Translations under genes and position numbers: made by a program
NCBI GenBank assembly: GCA_020635455.1
Contig: JACJZT010000002.1
Location: 372,001 to 436,000 of the forward strand
DNA length: 64,000 nucleotides
Direction of reading: 5' to 3'
From: Flavobacteriales bacterium
Lineage (GTDB): Bacteria > Bacteroidota > Bacteroidia > NS11-12g > UBA9320
The notes under the pieces: generated by a model
The model's database searches: none
Seen by the model: the letters and a program-made list of their open reading frames with translations, nothing else
What the model was told of the DNA's origin: nothing
Shown here: positions 18,157-26,875 of the stretch, piece after piece
Layout of the letters: each line of letters starts with the position of its first letter
How positions within the stretch are numbered: the stretch's first letter is position 1

Positions 18157-20757
18157 TTGAGTGCAAAGATAGCAAATAAGGAAACACCCCTGATGAAGCA
18201 ATACAGCGACGTTAAACAAAAACATCCCGGCGCTTTGGTGTTGTTCCGGGTTGGCGATTTTTATGAAACTTTTGGAGAAGATGCCGTAAAGAGTTCAAAG
18301 ATCCTTGGCATAACTCTTACCAAAAGAAGCAATGGAAAAGCAAGTGAGGTTGAGCTGGCAGGATTTCCGCATCATTCGCTTGATGTTTACCTTCCTCGAC
18401 TGGTGCGTGCAGGACAAAGAGTAGCCATCTGCGATCAGCTTGAAGATCCTAAACAAACCAAGGTTCTCGTAAAAAGAGGTGTTACAGAAGTGGTTACTCC
18501 GGGTGTGAGCGTGAACGATAAGATCCTTGAATCGAAGCAGAACAATTATCTCACTGCCCTTTATCCGCAAAAGGATCAATATGGTGTTTCGTTTATAGAT
18601 ATATCGACCGGAGAATTTCTGATAGCCGAAGGTGATAAGGAGTATATAGAAAAACTGTTTCAGAATCTATTGCCATCCGAGGTGATCTTCCCAAAGGGCT
18701 TTCGCAATAAATTTCAATCTGAATTCGGAGAGTTTTATACCTATGCACTGGATGACTGGATCTTCGATGAAAGTTTTGCCAACGACAAATTGTTAAATCA
18801 GTTTAAAACCGAAACCATCAAAGGTTTTGGAATTGAAAATTTGAAATTGGGTATTGTTGCCGCAGGTGCGATCCTTCATTATTTAAATCAAAATCAGCAG
18901 CATAATTTAACCCATCTTCACACGATCCAACGTCTGGATAAGAATGAATTTGTTTGGTTGGATTCATTTACTGCAAGAAATCTTGAACTCATATTACCAT
19001 CACACCCGCAGGGTATTTCATTGCTCGACATTCTCGATCATACCCAAACTCCTATGGGTGCACGATTGTTGAGAAAATGGCTGGTGATGCCCCTGCTCGA
19101 CCCCGATAAAATTAATTACCGGCTCGATCTCGTGGAATTTGGTATCAGTCACCCTGAAGAAAACAAGGAATTGCAGCATCAGCTTGCCAGGACGGGTGAT
19201 CTTGAGCGTTTGATAACCAAGGTTTCGCTGCACAGGATAAATCCAAGAGAAGTAATTGCTTTGAAAAAAGCTCTCGAAATATCTGCTAAAATAAGACAAT
19301 ACTGCCTTTCAACCTCAGATAAGAACATGGTCGATCTTGGCAATAAGATCAATCCTTGTTCAGACCTTGCAGAATTAATATCGAATAGCATTTCGGATGA
19401 CCCTCCTGTTTTGCCCCATAAAGGCGGAATATTCAAAAACGGCTATAACGATGAACTGGATGAGCTGCGATCGATAGCATATTCCGGTAAGGATTATCTT
19501 CTCGGAATCCAGAAACGTGAAGCTGAACGAACGGGCATTGCCAACTTAAGGATCTCATTCAACAATGTTTTCGGATATTACCTTGAGGTTACCAATAGTC
19601 ACAAAGAAAAAGTTCCTGTTGATTGGGTCAGAAAACAAACGCTAACCAATGCCGAAAGGTACATAACTACAGAACTAAAGGAATACGAAGACAAGATCTT
19701 AAATGCCGAAGAAAGGATCTATGCCATCGAATCTGAATTGTACCAAAGGTTCGTGGATACTCTTTCGGCTTATTTCAGTCCCATCCTCACCAACGCAAAA
19801 GTGCTGTCTCAGCTTGATTGCATAAGCAATTTTGCATGGGTCGCTACGCAAAACAACTATTGCAAACCTTTGCTGAATTTAAAAACTTCTTTAGTTCTTA
19901 AGGATTGCAGGCATCCGGTCATTGAAAAACGCTTACCTGCAGGTGAAGAGTATATTCCAAACGACATTTACCTCGATCGCGAAGCAACACAGATCATCAT
20001 TCTTACGGGTCCGAATATGTCCGGAAAATCGGCAGTTTTAAGACAAACGGCCCTTGCAGTATTAATGGCTCAGATTGGCTGCTTTGTACCGGCCAAATAT
20101 GCCGAGATCGGACTCGTTGACAAGATTTATACACGCGTTGGAGCCTCCGACAACATTTCTCAGGGTGAAAGTACCTTTATGGTTGAAATGATCGAAACAG
20201 CAAGTATCCTTAACAATCTGAGTGAAAGAAGTCTTGTTATACTTGATGAGATCGGCAGGGGTACCAGCACTTTTGACGGAGTTTCCCTGGCATGGGCGAT
20301 CGCTGAATATCTCAACCAACACAAGAGCAAACCCAAAACCATTTTTGCCACGCATTATCATGAGTTAAATGAGTTGGAAAACAAAAATCCCGGAATTGTG
20401 AATTACCACATTACAACCAGAGAAACCGGTAATAAGGTAATTTTTCTCCGCAAGTTGTTAAAAGGCGGATCTGAACACAGTTTTGGTATCCATGTGGCAA
20501 AAATGGCAGGTATACCTTCCAAAGTTGTGAACCGTGCCGCCAAAATTCTTGAAAAACTCGAAAAAGACCGTGCCATGGCAAGTGGTAAAGAAGTTACCAA
20601 AAATTTGCAGAAACATGATTACCAGATGAACCTTTTTCAATACAATGATCCTAAACTTGTAAAGATCTCAGATACTATAAAAGCCATCGACACCAATACC
20701 ATATCCCCTATTGAAGCACTGTTAAAGTTAAATGAATTAAAACAGGAATTATCTTAA
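18157..20757 (+). CDS. mutS: DNA mismatch repair protein MutS
   Basis: MutS recognises base mismatches and small loops and starts mismatch repair through MutL. The 866-residue protein is full length. The mismatch-binding domain has the FRVGDFYETFG motif with the Phe and Glu that wedge the mispair (about residues 30-40). Connector, lever and clamp regions follow. The ATPase has Walker A GPNMSGKS, Walker B LVILDEIGRGTSTFDG and FATHYHEL, and the C-terminal HTH ends near KLNELKQEL. The start is TTG at 18157: it gives MSAKIANKETPLMKQY, and the ETPLMKQY block is conserved, so the first ATG (residue 13) is too late. Its stop overlaps the next ATG by one base, so it is coupled to a secreted protease gene. 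Confidence 0.96.
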   Translation: MSAKIANKETPLMKQYSDVKQKHPGALVLFRVGDFYETFGEDAVKSSKILGITLTKRSNGKASEVELAGFPHHSLDVYLPRLVRAGQRVAICDQLEDPKQTKVLVKRGVTEVVTPGVSVNDKILESKQNNYLTALYPQKDQYGVSFIDISTGEFLIAEGDKEYIEKLFQNLLPSEVIFPKGFRNKFQSEFGEFYTYALDDWIFDESFANDKLLNQFKTETIKGFGIENLKLGIVAAGAILHYLNQNQQHNLTHLHTIQRLDKNEFVWLDSFTARNLELILPSHPQGISLLDILDHTQTPMGARLLRKWLVMPLLDPDKINYRLDLVEFGISHPEENKELQHQLARTGDLERLITKVSLHRINPREVIALKKALEISAKIRQYCLSTSDKNMVDLGNKINPCSDLAELISNSISDDPPVLPHKGGIFKNGYNDELDELRSIAYSGKDYLLGIQKREAERTGIANLRISFNNVFGYYLEVTNSHKEKVPVDWVRKQTLTNAERYITTELKEYEDKILNAEERIYAIESELYQRFVDTLSAYFSPILTNAKVLSQLDCISNFAWVATQNNYCKPLLNLKTSLVLKDCRHPVIEKRLPAGEEYIPNDIYLDREATQIIILTGPNMSGKSAVLRQTALAVLMAQIGCFVPAKYAEIGLVDKIYTRVGASDNISQGESTFMVEMIETASILNNLSERSLVILDEIGRGTSTFDGVSLAWAIAEYLNQHKSKPKTIFATHYHELNELENKNPGIVNYHITTRETGNKVIFLRKLLKGGSEHSFGIHVAKMAGIPSKVVNRAAKILEKLEKDRAMASGKEVTKNLQKHDYQMNLFQYNDPKLVKISDTIKAIDTNTISPIEALLKLNELKQELS
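18164..18171 (-). promoter_or_regulatory. Candidate -7 box of the SpoU methyltransferase gene, inside mutS
   Basis: On the minus strand the octamer is TATCTTTG, matching TAnnTTTG, 12 nt before the methyltransferase ATG at 18151. It lies within the first codons of mutS. No clear TTTG is found at the right distance. Confidence 0.35.
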
Positions 20758-22256
20758 TGCGAGTCTTTTACTTCATCTTTTTTCTGTTTGTTTCATGGTG
20801 CGCTAAATCACAGGAAAATAGAACCTATTGGGTTTATTTCAACGGTAAACCTGATGTAAACTCCAAAGTTTTTCCGGAAGTGAATACGGATCTGATCCAA
20901 CTTTTAAAAGACAGAAATATCCGTATCATTGGCACTTCCAAATGGTTTAATGCAGCTTTTGTGACATCGGCTTCGGAAAAAGAGATCCTGGCCTTAAAGG
21001 ACCTTAAGGAAGTTTCTGAAGTTGAAAGATCCATTGCGTATCGTGCCAAAAGTGCAATGCTAAATTCGGCGGAACTTAATTACGGACTGGCGGATGTGCA
21101 GATCGAAATGCTCAAACTTGATAGCTTTCATTCGATGGGATATACCGGAAAAGGAATTAAACTGGCCCTTTTTGATGTTGGTTTTTTTAAGGTTGACAGC
21201 AACATTGCTTTTGATTCGCTCAGGAAACGAAATGGGATCCTTGCTACTAGAGACTTTGTAAGCAATAATAATTTGGTTTTTGACGATGACGCACACGGTA
21301 TGTATGTTTTATCTCTCGTCAACGGATTTTACAAAGATTCTCTAAACGGTGCTGCTCCGGATGTGGATGTAATTCTTGCCCGAACCGAAGATGTTGCAAG
21401 TGAAAAACACATTGAAGAATTCAATTGGATCAGAGCGATGGAATGGGCGGATTCAATTGGAGTCGACATTATTCATTCATCACTCGGCTATTCGCGATTC
21501 GATTCATTGCAGGGAGATTATACGTATCAGGATATGGATGGTGAAAGCACGATTATTACCAGAGCTGCAGAAATGGCTTACCAGCGAGGGATCTTTATTA
21601 CAAATTCTGCAGGAAATGAAGGCAAATCATCGTGGCGATATATTACAGCCCCTTGTGATGGTAAAAATGTATTATGTGTGGGAAGTGTGGATTCGTTCAG
21701 GAGAAAGTCTGATTTCTCCTCCTTTGGCCCTTCTTTTGATGGCCGGATAAAACCGGATGTGATGGCAATGGGTTCCAATGTTACCATCATCGGGACCAAC
21801 AACATACTTCGCAGAGGTGGAGGAACTTCGTTTTCAGGTCCATTAATTGCAGGATTTGTTGCCTGTTTGAAGCAAAAACATCCCGGCATTCCGAACGATG
21901 TTATGCTAAATGCGATTCGACGCAGCAGCGATCGTTATGATCATCCGAACGATAGTTTTGGTTATGGTATTCCGGATATCCTGCGAGCAGATTCTTTGAT
22001 CTTAAATTTTCTTAAAATTAGCTCTCCTAAACAGGAGACCTTCAGTATTTATCCCAATCCTGTTGAAGACATTCTATATCTGGATCTCACAACCGGGATC
22101 GACAAGATAAAACTTCTCGACCTACATGGTAAGGTACTTAAGGTGCTTAACCCAATAAATCGGATAGATTGCAGTTTCCTTAAACCGGGTTGTTATTTTC
22201 TTGAAATCGAATACAAAGGAAATAAAAGATCTTCCTTTCGGTTTCTGAAAAGTTAA
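20757..22256 (+). CDS. Subtilisin-like serine protease with type IX sorting domain
   Basis: This exported S8-family peptidase has 499 residues. A signal peptide (residues 1-18, ending AKSQ) leads into a short propeptide-like region (about 20-95). The catalytic triad is Asp140 (ALFDVGF), His180 (DDAHGM) and Ser358 (GGTSFSG), with the oxyanion Asn in NSAGNEG. The C-terminal about 75 residues form a type IX sorting domain beginning at YPNPVEDILYL and ending SFRFLKS. The product is therefore predicted at the cell surface or outside. It follows mutS with a 1-base overlap, an odd pairing that is probably transcriptional hitch-hiking. Substrate specificity is unknown. Confidence 0.9.
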   Translation: MRVFYFIFFLFVSWCAKSQENRTYWVYFNGKPDVNSKVFPEVNTDLIQLLKDRNIRIIGTSKWFNAAFVTSASEKEILALKDLKEVSEVERSIAYRAKSAMLNSAELNYGLADVQIEMLKLDSFHSMGYTGKGIKLALFDVGFFKVDSNIAFDSLRKRNGILATRDFVSNNNLVFDDDAHGMYVLSLVNGFYKDSLNGAAPDVDVILARTEDVASEKHIEEFNWIRAMEWADSIGVDIIHSSLGYSRFDSLQGDYTYQDMDGESTIITRAAEMAYQRGIFITNSAGNEGKSSWRYITAPCDGKNVLCVGSVDSFRRKSDFSSFGPSFDGRIKPDVMAMGSNVTIIGTNNILRRGGGTSFSGPLIAGFVACLKQKHPGIPNDVMLNAIRRSSDRYDHPNDSFGYGIPDILRADSLILNFLKISSPKQETFSIYPNPVEDILYLDLTTGIDKIKLLDLHGKVLKVLNPINRIDCSFLKPGCYFLEIEYKGNKRSSFRFLKS

Positions 22257-22411
22257 ACATCCTGGCGATTGTTATCTTGGGCTTCTCAAAGTCGTGCGGT
22301 CGATCTTAGTCATAAATTTCAGAAAATGTTAAATCAGGTGAACTGTAAAACAATAATTTAAAACCTTAGTATTCAGCGGGTTTTCAATAAATAATAAATA
22401 TTCGATTTTCA

Positions 22412-22442
22412 TTTGAAAGTTTATGCAGTAGTTTTATATTTG
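22412..22442 (+). promoter_or_regulatory. Promoter of tRNA-Gly
   Basis: TTTG (22412-22415), a 19-nt spacer and TATATTTG (22435-22442) match the Bacteroidota consensus exactly. The tRNA begins 13 nt after the -7 box. Confidence 0.8.
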
Positions 22443-22454
22443 CACCTCCAAAAA

Positions 22455-22530
<76 letters not shown>

Positions 22531-22535
22531 CTTTA

Positions 22536-22562
22536 AAAACCGTCTATTGCGGTTTTTTTTTG
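22536..22562 (+). terminator. Terminator after tRNA-Gly
   Basis: AAAACCG pairs with CGGTTTT around a 7-nt loop and continues into a run of T. It lies between the two tRNA genes, so tRNA-Leu may need its own promoter, though none matching the consensus is visible. Confidence 0.7.
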
Positions 22563-22597
22563 CAGGTTGGTCAATCCCCTGCACGCTCAAAATTAAT

Positions 22598-22681
22598 ACC
22601 CGGGTGGTGGAATTGGTAGACACGCAGGACTTAAAATCCTGTGGCTTCGCGGCTGTACGGGTTCAAGTCCCGTCCCGGGTA
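22598..22681 (+). tRNA. trnL-UAA: tRNA-Leu (anticodon TAA)
   Basis: The 84-nt type II tRNA has the acceptor stem ACCCGGG/CCCGGGT, a D arm with TGGTGGAATTGGTAGACACGC, an anticodon loop CTTAAAA (TAA), a long variable arm GTGGCTTCGCGGCTGTAC, and a T arm GGGTTCAAGTCCC. The discriminator is A and CCA is not encoded, unlike the neighbouring tRNA-Gly. Confidence 0.96.
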
Positions 22682-22709
22682 CTTAAAACTAACTTTCCAT
22701 ATTCTTTCT

Positions 22710-22717
22710 TATCTTTG
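22710..22717 (+). promoter_or_regulatory. Candidate -7 box of the LpxR-like gene
   Basis: TATCTTTG matches TAnnTTTG and ends 5 nt before the ATG at 22723. No TTTG lies at the expected distance because the tRNA-Leu gene occupies it. Read-through from the tRNA is an alternative. Confidence 0.3.
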
Positions 22718-22722
22718 ATTGT

Positions 22723-24558
22723 ATGAAAAGGCTGGGTTTTGTTCTTCTGATAATTTTTGCAAGCGACCTTAAGGCGCAGGTCGACAGCAGTTTACTTCAC
22801 TTAATTTCAACAAACAACCATTCTGCCATCGCAAATGCACTTTCGAACCCTGATCATGCTTTGTTTAAAAAATGGATCAGAAACAGAGTCGAAAGAGAAG
22901 CTGCTATAAAATACTGTGATGAAGCCATCGAAAATTATTATGAGATCGTAGCTTATGATTATTTCAGCACCTTCAGGGAAACAACCCAAAAATCAAAAAC
23001 TCGCAGCGATTCGCTGAAACGCAGGAAATTTAACCGGTATTTCAATAAACAGAACTTTGATACCAGCATGTTTAACAAAGATACAATTGATAATTTTACA
23101 AAAAGTAAATTCGACAGCATCGGATTCAAAGGGCTTGTAGATTTTATAAAGCCTTTAAGAATTCTATTAAACCTAGAAGACTATACCTATGACTCAAAAA
23201 AGACCGAAGTGTTTTTATCTCTTGTTCGTTCACATCATACTTTACAAATCCTTTACAACGACTATGAAAACTTGTACATTAAAGAGGCTCTGGATCTGCC
23301 CGGCGCAGTTGTAAGGTCAAATTTAAAATTGATCTCAAGCAGACTTGATGAAGTTGAATCCAATGATTTTGTACTTTACCAAAGCAATAGTTCTGAGATT
23401 TCATCTATCAAAGGTGTTGAACTCTTTATGGATAATGATGTATTTCTTTTTAACGGAAGAAACCAGGACAGGGAATATACCGGTGGTGGTGTTTTGAGTT
23501 TTTCTACCGATTATCTTAAATGGCAATGGATCAATTTGGGTTGGCTGAAAGGTCTTGTCAACAAAAAAGACGCAGAAAAACTGGAACTCAAAAAAAGAAG
23601 AATGTTGTCGTATCAAAGCGTTGCACTGGGTATGCATTTTTTCACACCTTATATCCGATATCGAAATAACTACGAACTTGCAGATAGTCTTTATCTGCAC
23701 GACCGGCCCTTTGGTTCCTTTATATACCTGGAAAGGTCGAAATACCGGCTATGGCCTAAGGGTTTGGTCAGAATGCACATTGCTTATCAACTCGGACAAG
23801 TTGGATCGCAGGCCGGAAAAAACGTGCAAGGGACTCTTCATAAAGATGCAGCTACAAGCTCTCAGAAAGTTTATGGATGGCATAAACAAATTGCCAACGG
23901 AGGACGTTGGGCAGCTCAGATCAATACGAAACTCGACCTGATGCTATACTCTACCAATAACGAATTTCAATCGGTTTTTACACCTAATAGAAACCGCCTG
24001 GCAAGAAAAAAATATTCAGGCATAAACCTTTATAACAGCACGGAATTTATGGCAGGTGGATTTCTTAGTGCGATCGGAAGCGGTATTTATATTTCAACCC
24101 TTAATTTTACTCAAAGATCAGGCCAAAACCAGATCGCAGCCAGAAAAAAAGGGCTTTATGAATTTGGTATTTTTGGTGAAACCGGTTTAAAATACCGTTA
24201 CATTCTGCACAATTCGATGCTGGAGGGATTTCGTTATCTCAATACCATAGACGATGATCCGTATGACGATGAAGCCGAAACAAGTTATTCTCTGGTCACG
24301 GATAAGATCCATCGAAATTTATTGATTTGGGAAAGCAGGATCAACCTGAGATGGCGTAAAATGGTGATTTTTTACTCCATGGTTTTTCAAACCAAAGAAT
24401 ATGAGTTAAGCCCGGTCAATTATGACCAATATGATTCTTACGTTAAAATGGATGACAAAGATTATTACAAGCAAACGGTAATAAAAGAACTTACCGAATT
24501 CAACAATTGGAAATGGTACGGATACGGAACCTTTGGTCTGGTCTGGATAATGGATTGA
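22723..24558 (+). CDS. LpxR-like (DUF2219) outer-membrane lipid A deacylase homologue with N-terminal extension
   Basis: LpxR removes the 3'-acyloxyacyl group of lipid A in the outer membrane. After a signal peptide (residues 1-18, ending DLKAQ) come about 210 residues of helical, charged sequence that I cannot assign. From about residue 230 the LpxR pattern appears: MDNDVFLFNGRNQDREYTGGG (the ND and D-x-x-YT active-site/metal motif), then DRPFGSFIYLERS. QGTLHKDA and GWHKQIANG follow, the His-containing region, and alternating strands run to a terminal aromatic (WIMD). Key residues seem kept. Usual LpxR proteins are near 300-340 residues, so the N-terminal half is an addition. It may act on lipid A, but the fused region could alter this. 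Confidence 0.7.
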   Translation: MKRLGFVLLIIFASDLKAQVDSSLLHLISTNNHSAIANALSNPDHALFKKWIRNRVEREAAIKYCDEAIENYYEIVAYDYFSTFRETTQKSKTRSDSLKRRKFNRYFNKQNFDTSMFNKDTIDNFTKSKFDSIGFKGLVDFIKPLRILLNLEDYTYDSKKTEVFLSLVRSHHTLQILYNDYENLYIKEALDLPGAVVRSNLKLISSRLDEVESNDFVLYQSNSSEISSIKGVELFMDNDVFLFNGRNQDREYTGGGVLSFSTDYLKWQWINLGWLKGLVNKKDAEKLELKKRRMLSYQSVALGMHFFTPYIRYRNNYELADSLYLHDRPFGSFIYLERSKYRLWPKGLVRMHIAYQLGQVGSQAGKNVQGTLHKDAATSSQKVYGWHKQIANGGRWAAQINTKLDLMLYSTNNEFQSVFTPNRNRLARKKYSGINLYNSTEFMAGGFLSAIGSGIYISTLNFTQRSGQNQIAARKKGLYEFGIFGETGLKYRYILHNSMLEGFRYLNTIDDDPYDDEAETSYSLVTDKIHRNLLIWESRINLRWRKMVIFYSMVFQTKEYELSPVNYDQYDSYVKMDDKDYYKQTVIKELTEFNNWKWYGYGTFGLVWIMD

Positions 24559-24559
24559 A

Positions 24560-24634
24560 CCAATAATGGTATATATTAAAAACTTAATATCCTATAAATA
24601 AGTAAGTTAATTTTAACTTAAATTAAATTATTGG
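24560..24634. repeat. Nested AT-rich inverted repeats between convergent genes
   Basis: The gap between the LpxR-like gene and the copper adaptor gene holds three inverted repeats: outer arms CCAATAAT/ATTATTGG (24560-24567 and 24627-24634), ATATTAA/TTAATAT with a 4-nt loop (24573-24590), and TAAGTTAA/TTAACTTA with a 2-nt loop (24603-24620). They may end transcription from both sides; no GC-rich stem or T-run is present. Confidence 0.4.
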
Positions 24635-24716
24635 CGAATAAGCTTATACGATTCAAATTAATAAAGATCCTTTAAGGTTATTTGCCCGAATTGAATTTGA
24701 AAAGCATAAAATAATG

Positions 24717-26495
24717 TTACTTAATCGTTTGACGTACTTCGCCGCATTTCAACATGGATGAACCAAAGTAAGGATTTAAGATCTCTTTTTTAGTACTCAG
24801 CCATTCGGCGCCTTTGTCGTTTATTGCCATTGGACAATAATCAATAAATATTGGGCTGTCTATGGCACCAAATTTCTTTGTCAGGAAGATCATTTGATCT
24901 GAAATATTTTTAAAGACCAATCTCATTTGGGCAATGTCTATGGCATTGTTTGCCTTGAGTAGTTCTTTTTGCAATATACGACTGTGTTTCATCCAAACCG
25001 TAAGTGCTTCGTTTTTAAAAACCTTCAAGTTCATTTTAGATATTGCCGAACTCATTTCTTTTGAAGCACTAACAGCTTTTTCCAGATCGTCGTTCACTAA
25101 AGCGTCTTTTAATTTGAAATAATCCGTGAACAAGGGTTTTAACTCGTTTTTGACACCTGAACTGATGGAAATAGCATTTGACTCTGGTCGAATTATGGTT
25201 TTGTCCGTATTTTTTGTCTTGGTTTGATGATGGCCTGACACAGAAGTGCTTCCTTCAGGATCCATCATACTTGGTTTTCCGGCTAACTGGGCAGCAGCAT
25301 CGATGCTGAAAGCCCCATTGGTGGCGATCTCATCACCTTGTTCGAGGCCTGCTTTAACCATATAACCATCTTCCAAAACAGGTCCTAATTCAACTTCCCT
25401 CATGGTAAAATAAACCCCTTTTGAATCCGTTGATTTTATATAGACCACTGAACGCTCTCCTGTCCACATTACAGCTGATTTAGGCACGACCATAGCTTCT
25501 TTTTCGTTTTGCACAGGACTTTCCATAATGCCTGAAACAAACATATCCGGTTTCAATCTCATGCCGGGATTGCTAATTTCAACACGAGCGGATGATACTC
25601 TGGTTTTAGGGTTAATTACCGGGTCAATAAAAGTGATCTTGCCAATGAAAGTTTCACCGGGAATTGATTGAATAGTAAAACGAACGTTGTTGCCGGTTTT
25701 TACCCATGACAAGTCCTTTTCGTAAATATCAAACAAAACCCAGACATTACTTAGGTCTGCAATCTCAAATAATGTTTGCCCTTTTCGAATGTAATCCCCT
25801 AAATTTACTTTTTTAGAAAGAACAATTCCGGAAACATCAGCCAAAACCGGAAACGGATCCAACGAAACCCCGGACTCAAGAATTTGACCGATCTGTTTTT
25901 CGGAAAGCTTCCAGTTTCTTAATTTCTCAATGGCCGCCTGATACATTCCAGGATTTGCTGACTTCATTTTTCGGGCCTCAAGGAGTTCTTCTCTTGCGGT
26001 AAAAAGCTCCGGTGAATAAACATAAGCTAAAACCTGTCCTTTCTGAATGGTTTCGCCGGTAACACTGACCGTTAGTTTTTCGATTCTACCGGGGATATGC
26101 GACGTTTGTGAAATAAGATTTCGTTCGTCGGGTTTTATCTTACCATTTATACGGATCTCTTTCAGTGGTTTACTTTTAGTAATGACCGAAGTCTGCACAT
26201 TTGCCAGTTGCATGGCCGTGGGCGACATTCTTATTCCATCAGGATTTACAGCATCGTCATTATACTTAGAAAGTGGGATGAGTTCCATTCCACAGATCGG
26301 ACATTGGCCGGGCTTGTTTTGCCTGATATGAGGATGCATGGAACATGTCCATGTTTTATTTTTTGATGATTCGACTGTATGATGTGCTGATGAATCAGTG
26401 TTTCGATTTGCTGATTTGCTGATTATATAGCCTAATAATCCACCTGCTAGAAGAAGGATTATGTAAATAGTTATTTGTTTTTTGTTTAGTTTCAT
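24717..26495 (-). CDS. cusB: CusB-like RND efflux adaptor with heavy-metal-binding and DUF3347 domains
   Basis: This periplasmic adaptor bridges the RND pump and the outer-membrane channel in copper/silver export. From the ATG at 26495 (593 residues) it has an N-terminal membrane anchor (ITIYIILLLAGGLLGYII) and a low-complexity linker (about 25-45) encoded by degenerate octamers. A heavy-metal-binding domain follows with CSMHPHI...CPICGMELIP (residues 48-75), then barrel-sandwich and hairpin regions (GRIEKLTVSVTGETIQKG). The C-terminal DUF3347 domain (from about 470) ends in YCPMA, GAEWLS and NPYFGSSMLKCG. The Cys, Met and His pairs fit Cu(I)/Ag(I) handling. An upstream Met at 26618 lies in the preceding gene and is not used. 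It is last in the operon, 3 bp after the four-helix-bundle gene. Confidence 0.9.
   Translation of the reverse strand: MKLNKKQITIYIILLLAGGLLGYIISKSANRNTDSSAHHTVESSKNKTWTCSMHPHIRQNKPGQCPICGMELIPLSKYNDDAVNPDGIRMSPTAMQLANVQTSVITKSKPLKEIRINGKIKPDERNLISQTSHIPGRIEKLTVSVTGETIQKGQVLAYVYSPELFTAREELLEARKMKSANPGMYQAAIEKLRNWKLSEKQIGQILESGVSLDPFPVLADVSGIVLSKKVNLGDYIRKGQTLFEIADLSNVWVLFDIYEKDLSWVKTGNNVRFTIQSIPGETFIGKITFIDPVINPKTRVSSARVEISNPGMRLKPDMFVSGIMESPVQNEKEAMVVPKSAVMWTGERSVVYIKSTDSKGVYFTMREVELGPVLEDGYMVKAGLEQGDEIATNGAFSIDAAAQLAGKPSMMDPEGSTSVSGHHQTKTKNTDKTIIRPESNAISISSGVKNELKPLFTDYFKLKDALVNDDLEKAVSASKEMSSAISKMNLKVFKNEALTVWMKHSRILQKELLKANNAIDIAQMRLVFKNISDQMIFLTKKFGAIDSPIFIDYCPMAINDKGAEWLSTKKEILNPYFGSSMLKCGEVRQTIK
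26380..26427 (-). repeat. Degenerate octamer array inside the CusB-like gene
   Basis: Six in-register 8-bp units on the + strand read TGATGTGC, TGATGAAT, CAGTGTTT, CGATTTGC, TGATTTGC and TGATTATA. The first is the exact reverse complement of GCACATCA, the unit of the array at 26876-26947. The array encodes the linker between the membrane anchor and the metal-binding domain. The two arrays flank the four-helix-bundle gene in opposite orientation. Confidence 0.55.
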
Positions 26496-26497
26496 AA

Positions 26498-26845
26498 TCA
26501 ATTTTTTTTCGATGTTGAAATTATTTTTGTCAATAGCTTCTGGATAGAAAGCAATTGAGTTTTTATTTCGGTTGATGGTGTTGGATAGTTTTCTGCCTTT
26601 TCGCAGAGTAAAATCCAATATTCCGTTTCTTCTGCTTCTTTATGAGCTATTTTAAGTTTATGAATAAAATCTGCCTTGCTTTCAGCACTTTGAGACTCTC
26701 TGATATTTGCACCAATTGAAGTTCCCGACTTTAATAATTGACGAGCAATAACATATTTTCGGTTTTCTTCAAGTAATTCAGCGTACTGAATAATTTTAAG
26801 AGCAAATTCAAAACTTATATCTACTATCTCGTTTTTTTTTACCAT
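26498..26845 (-). CDS. S23-type four-helix-bundle protein
   Basis: This is a small (115 aa) helical protein of the S23/avd-like four-helix-bundle family, originally seen inside intervening sequences of 23S rRNA genes and often found scattered in Bacteroidota genomes. Visible family blocks are ENRKYVIARQLLKSGTSIGANIRESQSAES (helix 2 and the conserved GTSIGANIxE turn), FIHKLKIAHKEAEETEYWILL and LLSIQKLLTKIISTSKKN. It has no metal-binding residues and no expected part in efflux, yet sits between the channel and adaptor genes, 3 bp before the adaptor start. Octamer arrays lie on both sides. It looks like a small inserted unit; its biochemical role is unknown. Confidence 0.85.
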   Translation of the reverse strand: MVKKNEIVDISFEFALKIIQYAELLEENRKYVIARQLLKSGTSIGANIRESQSAESKADFIHKLKIAHKEAEETEYWILLCEKAENYPTPSTEIKTQLLSIQKLLTKIISTSKKN

Positions 26846-26875
26846 GTTCTGTTTTCATTATTAATTAAATAATTG

